The notes: generated from the letters alone by a model not told the origin. Positions 1 through 5,240 are shown, numbered from the stretch's first letter. The stretch is 5,436 nucleotides of DNA from Acidobacteriota bacterium (GCA_029862725.1 JAOTWT010000243.1:1-5436); one strand, 5' to 3'. Numbers and translations: made by a program.

Positions 1-750
1 ATTAATGTCCAGAGGGGACAGGATGTTCCGGTCCCGCCAAAGAGTCTGAGCATCGAGGTGCAGGACGAAAACGGCGTTTGGAAAACCGCAAAGGAAAACC
101 TCGGGTTCCCTGCCGGCAAGATGAAGACCGTGCTTCTCGATCTGGACGGTGTATTTCCAAAATCCACTCTGTCGAGGAAATTAAGACTGCGCACCGAGAT
201 GGAGGTGTTCTGGGACAAACTGGCATGGGCGATAGCCAAGGAAGGAGATTCAAACTTCACAAAGGAACTCGATTTACATTCGGCCGAACTCCGGTACCGG
301 GGGTTTTCGGTGATCGAAAAACCGGATGATTCGTCGCCCGAAGTGCCTGATTATAATAGGATTATGACGACCGGCCAGCGCTGGCGGGACCTTGTCGGCT
401 ATTACACGAGGTTTGGCGATGTCAGGGAACTGCTTCTGAAGACCGACGACCGATACGTACTCGCGAATGCCGGTGACGAAATCGTCATGAAGTTCCCGGA
501 GTTGCCTCCCGTTAAGAATGGTTACACCCGTGATTTTGTTATTATCGGAAACGGCTGGATTAAGGACGGCGACCTGAATTCGGTATTTTCGAAAACTGTT
601 TTGCCGCTGCCGACACAGGCTTCGAACGACTACTCAAAACCGCCCGGCGAGCTTGAGGACGATCCGGTCTATCGGAAGAACAGGAAGGACTGGATCGATT
701 TCCATACACGGTATGTCGCGCCCGATCGCTTCAGGAATGCATTGCGGTAA
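1..750 (+). CDS. C-terminal part of a large CRTAC1/ASPIC-type protein (5' end outside window)
   Basis: The frame is open from base 1 and ends at TAA 748-750, so 249 residues of a longer protein are visible. The piece resembles, from memory of the family, the conserved region after the FG-GAP and ASPIC/UnbV domains in large acidobacterial CRTAC1 proteins. Landmarks in window numbering are ENLGFPAGK (32-40), LRLRTEMEVFWDKLAWA (61-77), AELRYRGFS (95-103), SSPEVPDY (111-118), YYTRFGDVRELL (134-145), DDRYVLANAGDE (149-160), GWIKDGDLN (185-193), LEDDPVYR (218-225) and FHTRYVAPDRFR (234-245). The charged, non-hydrophobic sequence suits a soluble exported or periplasmic protein; the exact role is unknown. 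The GTG at 58 is internal, because the frame continues upstream without a stop. The stop codon lies in the first unit of a 7-base repeat array, and the next gene starts 49 bases on, which suggests one operon. Family call is firm, function is not. Confidence 0.82.
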   Translation: MNVQRGQDVPVPPKSLSIEVQDENGVWKTAKENLGFPAGKMKTVLLDLDGVFPKSTLSRKLRLRTEMEVFWDKLAWAIAKEGDSNFTKELDLHSAELRYRGFSVIEKPDDSSPEVPDYNRIMTTGQRWRDLVGYYTRFGDVRELLLKTDDRYVLANAGDEIVMKFPELPPVKNGYTRDFVIIGNGWIKDGDLNSVFSKTVLPLPTQASNDYSKPPGELEDDPVYRKNRKDWIDFHTRYVAPDRFRNALR

Positions 751-799
751 CTGATAACTTAGAACGGGTAACTGATGATTGGTAATTGATCCCTGATAG
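746..799 (+). repeat. Degenerate 7-base tandem repeat array filling the gene 1 / gene 2 gap
   Basis: Read in steps of seven from 746, the sequence gives units GGTAACT (746), GATAACT (753), a diverged unit (760), GGTAACT (767), GATGATT (774), GGTAATT (781), GATCCCT (788) and GATAGAT (795-801). The consensus is GATAACT. The third base of each unit begins a stop codon in six of eight units: 748, 755, 769, 776, 783 and 797. The first of these is the stop of the upstream gene, and the last (TAG 797-799) directly abuts the ATG of the downstream gene. All three + frames are closed inside the array. The same GATAACT unit recurs after the RnfD-like gene at 3573. Confidence 0.85.
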
Positions 800-2566
800 A
801 TGAAGCACATACCCCAAATCGCAGCGGCTATTTTCTTTCTCGCACTCCTCGCGACGCCGCTTGTTCTAAAGCCCTACTACGTAGCGGACTCCGTTACTTT
901 CGACAAGGCGGCCTCAACGAAGAAATTTGGCCTATATTTTGAGGAAATCGCAAAAAATGCAGGGGTCGAATTCGTCCACAAAGCACCGGTACTCGACCCC
1001 AAACTCAACAACATAATGCCCCAAATCGCTTCGATGGGTGCCGGGGTCGCCGTTTCGGATTTTAACAACGACGGCTGGAATGATTTCTACCTCACAAACA
1101 GCGGCCGCGGCAGCACAAACGCTCTATACCAAAACAATAAGGACGGGACATTCACAGACGTCGCAGGCAGGACCGGGGTGGCCGGTCTAAATAAAAAGGG
1201 CGCTTCGATGGGGGCCGTTTGGGGAGACTTCGACAACGACGGATACGAGGACCTTCTCGTTTATAAATGGGGAACGACCGAACTCTACAAAAACAACAAA
1301 GGCGAGTCGTTTTCGAAGGTGGACACGGCAGCATTACCGGAATGGGCAAATATCAACACCGGAATCTGGGTCGATTTTGACCGCGACGGCCGGCTCGACA
1401 TCTTTCTGGGAGGATACTTCCGCCCGGAGATAGACCTCTGGAACCTGCGAGATACAAAGATCATGCCCGAGAGCTTCGAGTACGCGGGAAACGGCGGGAG
1501 AAATTATCTGCTTCGAAATACCGGTGACGGCGGGTTCGAAGATGTCACAGAAAAAATGGGGCTCACGTCGACCCGCTGGACACTGGCGGCCGCTGCCGCC
1601 GATATCAACGACGATGGATTCTCCGACCTCTTCGTTTCTAACGATTACGGTGTCTCCGAGCTCTACCTGAACGACAAAGGGAAGCGATTTATCGATATTG
1701 GCGAGCAATCGGGGGTCGGGTTTTCGCCCAAATCCGGGATGAATGCGAGCTTTGGAGATGTGCTCAATGACGGCAAGCTGGCGATTTACGAGTCAAACAT
1801 CTACGAGGAAGGAAACTTGCTTCAGGGAAACAATCTCTGGATGCCGACGCGGGACTCGAAATCCGATCAGCCAAGGTTTCAAAACATGGCCAACGGTTTT
1901 GGCGTCGAAAACGGAGGCTGGAGCTGGGCGGCCCAGTTTGGTGATTTGAACAACGATGGTTTTCTCGACCTCTTCGTCGCCAACGGCTATGTTTCCGCCG
2001 ACAAGGGCGCGAGCTACTGGTATGACTTCGCGACGGTAACAGGGGGCAATAAATCGATTATCGGCGATACCAGGAACTGGGCAGCGATGAACGGCCGAAG
2101 CCTTTCCGGTTACCAAAACTCGCGTGTCTGGCTGAACGACGGCGGCGGACGATTTTCGGAGGTGGCAAAATCCGTTGACGTTTCGGATATATACGATGGG
2201 CGGGCGGTCGCTTTTGCCGACCTTTGGAACCGCGGCGTGCTGGATGTGATCGTCGCGAACCAGAAAGGGCCGTTGTTGATTTACAGGTCAGAAGTTGAAA
2301 AGGGACGCAACTGGATAGAACTCGATCTTCGCCCGAAGGGCAACCTAAGTCCAATTGGTACAAAGGTTACAATATTTTGGAAGGGCGCGGAACAGACTCA
2401 GGAAGTCCACGGCGGTGTCGGATATTGTTCCCAGAACCAACGCCGTTTGCATTTTGGCTTGGGTGGCACGGATAGAGTCGAGAAGGCTGAAATCACCTGG
2501 CCAAATGGCAACCTGAAGGTGATCGAAGGGCTGGCTGCAAACAAGCTGCATATCGTAAGGGAGTAA
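800..2566 (+). CDS. Exported CRTAC1 family protein: FG-GAP repeats plus ASPIC/UnbV domain
   Basis: The protein has 588 residues. Residues 1-24 form a signal peptide or N-terminal anchor (MKH, then a hydrophobic run to about 23). Seven FG-GAP/VCBS-like calcium loops of the DxDxDGxxD type follow: DFNNDGWND (87-95), DFDNDGYED (143-151), DFDRDGRLD (192-200), DINDDGFSD (268-276), a degenerate DVLNDGKLA (320-328), DLNNDGFLD (382-390) and a degenerate DLWNRGVLD (474-482). Such repeats build a beta-propeller with structural Ca2+. The C-terminus (about 503-588) is an ASPIC/UnbV domain with NWIELDL, GTKVTIFW, GYCSQNQRRLHFGLG and ITWPNG. It should act in the periplasm or on the surface, perhaps in adhesion or protein binding; the ligand is unknown. 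ATG 800 is the only plausible start: it keeps the whole signal peptide and is preceded in frame by TAG 797-799. No Shine-Dalgarno sequence is visible, since the 7-base array occupies that position. It is the second CRTAC1-type gene in a row. Confidence 0.9.
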   Translation: MKHIPQIAAAIFFLALLATPLVLKPYYVADSVTFDKAASTKKFGLYFEEIAKNAGVEFVHKAPVLDPKLNNIMPQIASMGAGVAVSDFNNDGWNDFYLTNSGRGSTNALYQNNKDGTFTDVAGRTGVAGLNKKGASMGAVWGDFDNDGYEDLLVYKWGTTELYKNNKGESFSKVDTAALPEWANINTGIWVDFDRDGRLDIFLGGYFRPEIDLWNLRDTKIMPESFEYAGNGGRNYLLRNTGDGGFEDVTEKMGLTSTRWTLAAAAADINDDGFSDLFVSNDYGVSELYLNDKGKRFIDIGEQSGVGFSPKSGMNASFGDVLNDGKLAIYESNIYEEGNLLQGNNLWMPTRDSKSDQPRFQNMANGFGVENGGWSWAAQFGDLNNDGFLDLFVANGYVSADKGASYWYDFATVTGGNKSIIGDTRNWAAMNGRSLSGYQNSRVWLNDGGGRFSEVAKSVDVSDIYDGRAVAFADLWNRGVLDVIVANQKGPLLIYRSEVEKGRNWIELDLRPKGNLSPIGTKVTIFWKGAEQTQEVHGGVGYCSQNQRRLHFGLGGTDRVEKAEITWPNGNLKVIEGLAANKLHIVRE

Positions 2567-2589
2567 CGTGTGAGCAGTAAGCTGTGAGC
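2561..2589 (+). repeat. 7-base (14-base alternating) tandem repeat at the end of the CRTAC1 gene
   Basis: Units of seven from 2561 are GAGTAAC, GTGTGAG (2568), CAGTAAG (2575) and CTGTGAG (2582). Seen as a 14-mer, 2562-2575 and 2576-2589 are identical at 12 of 14 positions. A stop codon sits at bases 4-6 of every unit: TAA 2564, TGA 2571, TAA 2578 and TGA 2585. The first is the gene's own stop. The four stops fall in + frames 2, 3, 1 and 2. Confidence 0.8.
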
Positions 2590-2633
2590 CGACCAATCGA
2601 AACCGCTTGCGGCACGAAGTGGCGATCACTACC

Positions 2634-2672
2634 GCCCGGCATCGCAGGCGATGCGAGAATGTAAGTCCGGGC
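2634..2672 (+). other. Two-tier hairpin in the CRTAC1-to-RnfD-like gap
   Basis: The outer arms GCCCGG (2634-2639) and CCGGGC (2667-2672) pair perfectly over 6 bp. Directly inside the left arm, CATCGC (2640-2645) and GCGATG (2648-2653) form a second 6-bp stem that would need a short loop. The remaining 13 bases (2654-2666) are unpaired on the 3' side. No run of T follows, so this is not a typical intrinsic terminator. It lies 22 bases before the ATG of the membrane-protein gene. It could be a transcript-processing or stabilising element, or part of a dispersed intergenic repeat. Confidence 0.4.
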
Positions 2673-2693
2673 CGGCAACCAACGACAAAACAG

Positions 2694-3581
2694 ATGTCTG
2701 TAAACATCGAAAACATTTCTGCTGAAGCCATCCCGTCCTCCGGCTACGAGCCGCGGCGAAAGACGGCGCCTCCGAAAGTATTTGGAATCGACCCGCGGCT
2801 GATCATGCCCGTTCTGATCACCATAATATTGCTCGTCGGTCAGGTCTTCTACGGAATTCTGGAAAGCTATGTGATGACGCTCGTCGCGATCGGATCTGCA
2901 ATCGTTGTCGAACTAATTCTTTCGAGGCTCCTGACCGGCAAATTCGCTTTTCCCGCGAGTGCATATATTTCAGGCATCAGCGTCGGCATACTCACGCGCT
3001 CGCCGTTCTTATGGACCTTCGCGCTTTGCGCGGCGATTTCGATAACCTCAAAATATGTCCTCCGCGTTAAAGGCAGGCATATCTGGAACCCATCCAACTT
3101 TGGTATTTGCATGATGCTCCTGCTCGCCCCCTATGCCTATTCGACACTCAGTATCCAGTGGGGCAACAACCTTTACGCGATGGCGATTATCTGGACGCTC
3201 GGTTCGATAATCATCTACCGCCTAAAGAGATTTCATATCGTTCTCACCTATGTACCACTCTTTGTATTGTCGGCGGTTGTTGTCACGTACTGGCAGGGCA
3301 ATACGTTTCTGACAAACCTGTCACCGATCACGGGTCCAATGTATCAGTTGTTTATCTTTTTTATGATCACCGATCCGATGACCACGGTCCGTAAGTCCAA
3401 GTGGGCTCAGGGTTTTGTGGTGTTTTTGATAGTTGTCGCGGAAACGATTCTACGGATCAACGAGAATATTCACGCCCCTTACTACGCTCTTTTTATCGTC
3501 GGACCGATCGCCAACCTGGTTGAGATCGGCTTCGAAAGAATTCAGAATTCAGGTGTCAAGAGTCAGCTGGCCGATAACTGA
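2694..3581 (+). CDS. RnfD/NqrB-like polytopic membrane protein
   Basis: The protein has 295 residues. A polar 30-residue N-terminus is followed by about ten hydrophobic helices, near 35-54, 58-79, 88-101, 104-122, 134-150, 158-175, 181-199, 213-227, 238-254 and 260-278. RnfD/NqrB landmarks are GRHIWNPSNFGI (127-138, the HxFNPAxxG-like segment) and FFMITDPMTT (222-231, the FFxxTDPxT segment), then a final helix pair. In Rnf and Na+-NQR complexes this subunit carries a flavin covalently bound to the Thr of an SGAT motif and moves electrons across the inner membrane. No SGAT is present here, and no other Rnf subunit is in the window, so a full Rnf activity should not be assumed. I chose ATG 2694 over the in-frame TTG 2607, because the extra 29 residues are Arg-rich, non-hydrophobic and encoded by the intergenic hairpin. 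No clear Shine-Dalgarno sequence precedes it. The C-terminal tail (about 282-295) is encoded by 7-base repeats. Linkage to two CRTAC1 genes suggests an envelope function. Confidence 0.8.
   Translation: MSVNIENISAEAIPSSGYEPRRKTAPPKVFGIDPRLIMPVLITIILLVGQVFYGILESYVMTLVAIGSAIVVELILSRLLTGKFAFPASAYISGISVGILTRSPFLWTFALCAAISITSKYVLRVKGRHIWNPSNFGICMMLLLAPYAYSTLSIQWGNNLYAMAIIWTLGSIIIYRLKRFHIVLTYVPLFVLSAVVVTYWQGNTFLTNLSPITGPMYQLFIFFMITDPMTTVRKSKWAQGFVVFLIVVAETILRINENIHAPYYALFIVGPIANLVEIGFERIQNSGVKSQLADN
3542..3569 (+). repeat. Coding 7-base repeat array (TCAGNNN) inside the 3' end of the RnfD-like gene
   Basis: Four consecutive units begin at 3542, 3549, 3556 and 3563: TCAGAAT, TCAGGTG, TCAAGAG and TCAGCTG. 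The preceding seven bases (AAAGAAT, 3535-3541) match the first unit at 5 of 7. The TCA opening each unit is TGA on the minus strand, so this array is the reverse orientation of the stop-bearing CTGA-type array at 3750. Here it is translated into residues around I283-A293. Confidence 0.7.
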
Positions 3582-3607
3582 TAAAGGTTAACGGATAGCG
3601 GATACTT
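3573..3607 (+). repeat. 7-base GATAACT-type tandem array spanning the stop of the RnfD-like gene
   Basis: Units are GATAACT (3573), GATAAAG (3580), GTTAACG (3587), GATAGCG (3594) and GATACTT (3601). It is the same consensus as the array at 746-799, although the two loci are 2.8 kb apart. Stop codons start at the third base of four of five units: 3575, 3582, 3589 and 3596. The gene's own TGA (3579-3581) arises at the junction of units 1 and 2 and is followed at once by in-frame TAA 3582-3584. All three frames are closed. Confidence 0.85.
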
Positions 3608-3654
3608 CCGTTTTGCCAAGTCAGCCTCAACGATTCTGAGGCGCGGAAGGCCTC
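3605..3654 (+). other. Alternative-hairpin segment after the RnfD-like gene
   Basis: GCCTCA (3624-3629) pairs with TGAGGC (3637-3642) around a 7-base loop. CTTCCG (3605-3610) pairs with CGGAAG (3644-3649) as an outer stem. A second copy of GCCTC (3650-3654) can pair with the same GAGGC (3638-3642) instead, so two mutually exclusive folds exist. The next bases hold an A-run (3663-3669), not a T-run, so this does not qualify as a standard rho-independent terminator on the + strand. It may mark the transcript end of the upstream operon. Confidence 0.35.
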
Positions 3655-3749
3655 GCGGGGTGAAAAAAAGATTTGTTGATCGCAATAAGATCGAGTTCAC
3701 AGCGCGCTTGTACACTCAGAAAATCATGTCCAATTCCTGTCGCCGACGG

Positions 3750-3777
3750 TACTGACTCCTGACGTCTGAATCCTGAA
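3750..3777 (+). repeat. 7-base CTGA-type tandem array upstream of the DinB-family gene
   Basis: Units are TACTGAC (3750), TCCTGAC (3757), GTCTGAA (3764) and TCCTGAA (3771). TGA occupies bases 4-6 of every unit (3753, 3760, 3767 and 3774), giving stops in all three + frames. Unlike the other arrays it is not attached to a stop codon of a recognised gene. It lies about 10 bases upstream of the proposed dinB-type promoter. Its last unit and the next four bases (3772-3781) are the perfect 10-base inverse of 3544-3553. Confidence 0.8.
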
Positions 3778-3787
3778 TTCTTTTTTG

Positions 3788-3816
3788 TTGCATCCATGAA
3801 ACAAATTTGCTACCAT
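3788..3816 (+). promoter_or_regulatory. Candidate sigma-70-type promoter for the DinB-family gene
   Basis: TTGCAT (3788-3793) and TACCAT (3811-3816) are spaced by 17 bases. A TG at 3808-3809 one base before the -10 hexamer gives an extended -10 element. The hexamers match consensus at 3 of 6 and 4 of 6. Transcription would start near 3823 and leave a leader of about 25 bases with a strong ribosome binding site. The separate promoter fits the gene standing apart from the upstream operon. Confidence 0.45.
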
Positions 3817-3834
3817 AGCGATCCAATTAAAATT

Positions 3835-3841
3835 AAAGGAG
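3835..3841 (+). promoter_or_regulatory. Ribosome binding site of the DinB-family gene
   Basis: AAAGGAG ends 6 bases before ATG 3848. This strong Shine-Dalgarno match fixes the start codon. It contrasts with the absence of such a site before the CRTAC1 and RnfD-like genes. Confidence 0.75.
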
Positions 3842-3847
3842 ATTATT

Positions 3848-4378
3848 ATGGGCCAAAGCACAGCAGAGGGGTTCAATTTGAGCCACCCGCTTATAGCAGA
3901 ATTGCAGCATGAAGCAGAGGTTACGCGAACGGTACTGGAACGCGTTCCGACGGACAAGTTCGAATTCCGTCCGCACGAGAAATCCATGACCTTCGGCGAA
4001 CTCGCTTCCCACATCGTCGACAGCTACACCTGGTATGACGGCACCCTGAATCTCGAAGAGATCGATTTCGCAACTGCGGAATACGTTCCATTTCAGGCAG
4101 AGACCAGCGAGGAGTTGCTGGATGCGTTCGACAAGAACGTCGTTGCAGCGGCGGAACTGCTCGCGGCCGCATCGGATGAGGACCTGATGGTCGAATGGAC
4201 AATGCGTGCAGGGGACCAGGTCATGTTTTCGATGCCAAGGATCCAGGTCATCAGGTCGATGTTGATGAACCACATGATCCATCATCGCGGTCAGTTGTCG
4301 GTTTATTTGCGTTTGAACGATATCCCGGTACCGCAAATCTATGGGCCGAGCGCGGATGAGGGACAACCCCCGGAGTAG
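3848..4378 (+). CDS. DinB family (DinB/YfiT-like) putative metal-dependent protein
   Basis: The protein has 176 residues, the usual size for the family. The fold is a four-helix bundle that binds a divalent metal through three histidines. Candidates here are H55 in the first motif (ELASHIVD, 51-58) and H142 and H146 in NHMIHHRGQ (141-149), followed by LSVYLR and a closing PQIYGPSADE (162-171) typical of acidobacterial and Bacteroidetes members. Despite the name, which comes from Bacillus DinB, these proteins are not DNA polymerase IV. Related enzymes include bacillithiol and mycothiol S-transferases and maleylpyruvate isomerase, so thiol-dependent detoxification or isomerisation is possible, but the substrate cannot be read from sequence. 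There is no signal peptide, so it should be cytoplasmic. It has its own promoter candidate and a strong ribosome binding site, and no gene follows within 300 bases, so it is probably monocistronic. Confidence 0.9.
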   Translation: MGQSTAEGFNLSHPLIAELQHEAEVTRTVLERVPTDKFEFRPHEKSMTFGELASHIVDSYTWYDGTLNLEEIDFATAEYVPFQAETSEELLDAFDKNVVAAAELLAAASDEDLMVEWTMRAGDQVMFSMPRIQVIRSMLMNHMIHHRGQLSVYLRLNDIPVPQIYGPSADEGQPPE

Positions 4379-4715
4379 GCAAAACTAATCCCATTTCAGA
4401 AATGCCGTCCAAAAGAGGCTGACAAATCGAGGAAATTTTCTTTTGAATGTCTGTCTCGGCAAGGCGGTTTTTTGTGTCAAATGTGGCGATGTGCCGGAAA
4501 GCCAGGACCCCTTCCAGGCGACGGCCTGCCAAACACAACTATACTGGTCCCAAAAACAATTGCGGTGCGTTGAATTGCGCTATATGATTGCGGCAAATAT
4601 TGAAGCTATTGAATCTATTTCAGGTAATGACGAAAAGACACAACTACCAAGAGATTTGAGTCCATAAAGTTCACGGATTGCAACTCCTCAAACTTGATTA
4701 GAACACGTGATAGCT
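4379..4715. other. Intergenic stretch without a convincing gene
   Basis: About 335 bases separate the DinB-family gene from the next supported start. The only + strand frame of note runs from TTG 4443 to TAA 4665-4667 (74 residues). It has GAGGA 9 bases upstream, a CVKC pair early on and several further cysteines. I recognise no family and the composition is not protein-like, so it is left uncalled. A weak 5-bp hairpin CAGGC/GCCTG with a GACG loop (4515-4528) has no T-tract. The second half is AT-richer and contains a candidate promoter at 4560-4588. No repeat array of the 7-base type was seen here. Confidence 0.5.
4560..4588 (+). promoter_or_regulatory. Weak promoter candidate upstream of the PH-like gene
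   Basis: TTGCGG (4560-4565) and TATGAT (4583-4588) are spaced by 17 bases, matching consensus at 3 of 6 and 5 of 6. It would leave a leader of about 120 bases before the next gene. The region is AT-rich, so a chance match is a real possibility. Confidence 0.25.
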
Positions 4716-5156
4716 ATGCAAACATTCGAATCGGAAACAACCGTGACTTCATTAATCGCTTGGATTAGTTTGAAGTACTTAATTCCAGTTATTGTCGTTA
4801 CGATATTTTGGTATTTTTTGTCGGAATCCTTAGAGAAGAACGCTTCAAATCCTATCGCGACCTTGCCGGGCACGATAGTAGTGGTCTTGTTTTGTGGATT
4901 ACTTTTACTTCCTACTTACCTCATGTCCTACATTAAGATGGATAATGAAGGATTAAAGATATCGTCAGTTTTTCGGGGAGTTGTTTTTGTCCAATATGAA
5001 GAGATCGAATCAATCTATGGACCATATTTCATTACTTTCACGCCGATTAGAATCAAAATGAAAAAAAGATCAAAGGTGGGAATAAATGTGTTCACGCCGA
5101 TTCCGTATATCGGCGGTTTCGCGATTGTTACAGAACTTCAGAGTCGTTTGAGTTAG
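4716..5156 (+). CDS. Small membrane protein: two helices plus a PH-like C-terminal domain
   Basis: The protein has 146 residues from ATG 4716. Two hydrophobic helices lie near 12-35 and 50-73, joined by a short polar loop (36-49). A soluble beta-rich tail (about 74-146) follows, with a MDNEGLKISSVFRG segment and YEEIESI (94-100). A hydrophobic helical hairpin followed by a strand carrying 'GLKI' and a 'Y-E-E-I' segment resembles bacterial PH-like proteins, but the similarity is weak and no function can be given. In-frame GTG 4707 would add three residues; neither start has a good Shine-Dalgarno sequence, so ATG is preferred. It ends in two tandem TAG codons (5154-5159). Base composition differs from its neighbours: two sampled 60-base lines (4741 and 4921) have 21 and 22 G+C, against 36 in a CRTAC1 line (1201). 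Horizontal acquisition is possible. The reading frame is probably real; family call is low confidence. Confidence 0.6.
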   Translation: MQTFESETTVTSLIAWISLKYLIPVIVVTIFWYFLSESLEKNASNPIATLPGTIVVVLFCGLLLLPTYLMSYIKMDNEGLKISSVFRGVVFVQYEEIESIYGPYFITFTPIRIKMKKRSKVGINVFTPIPYIGGFAIVTELQSRLS

Positions 5157-5178
5157 TAGTATTCCGACGCTGTATAGA
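5148..5178 (+). promoter_or_regulatory. Weak promoter candidate for the Tat-signal gene
   Basis: TTGAGT (5148-5153) and TATAGA (5173-5178) each match consensus at 4 of 6, but the 19-base spacing is longer than ideal. A TG at 5171-5172 directly precedes the -10. It overlaps the end of the upstream gene and would give a leader of about 60 bases. Confidence 0.25.
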
Positions 5179-5232
5179 TGCGGAAAAACGATCTCCGTCG
5201 CGGGCTCGAACCAGTATTTCGACGAAGGTTTC

Positions 5233-5240
5233 AAAGGAGG
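5233..5240 (+). promoter_or_regulatory. Ribosome binding site of the Tat-signal gene
   Basis: AAAGGAGG, extended by three more G (5241-5243), ends 4 bases before ATG 5245. It is the strongest Shine-Dalgarno match in the window and decides the start. Confidence 0.75.

Noticed and set aside
1334..1708. 124-residue antisense frame inside the CRTAC1 gene
   Set aside because: The + strand frame has clear calcium motifs throughout this region; the antisense frame has none of its own.
2607..2693. Extension of the RnfD-like gene to TTG 2607 (29 more residues)
   Set aside because: The added residues are Arg-rich, encoded by the intergenic hairpin, and lack a ribosome binding site. A membrane protein start at ATG 2694 fits better.
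3663..3669. A-run as the T-tract of a minus-strand terminator
   Set aside because: On the minus strand no stable hairpin precedes the run, and no minus-strand gene ends there.
746..3777. CRISPR array or transposon ends as the explanation of the repeats
   Set aside because: Units are 7 bases, contiguous and degenerate, without spacers. No transposase frame or target-site duplication was seen.
3833..4366. 177-residue antisense frame across the DinB-family gene
   Set aside because: It mirrors a well-supported gene and shows no family features of its own, so it is a composition shadow.
4515..4528. CAGGC/GCCTG hairpin as a terminator for the DinB-family gene
   Set aside because: The stem is only 5 bp, lies about 135 bases after the stop, and has no following T-run.
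4443..4667. 74-residue frame with TTG start and an early CVKC pair
   Set aside because: There is a modest Shine-Dalgarno-like GAGGA, but no recognisable family or clear protein character. It was kept only as a note in the gap entry.
5195..5215. tRNA T-loop-like TTCGAGC on the minus strand
   Set aside because: Only three of the five T-stem pairs form and no acceptor, D or anticodon arms are present around it.
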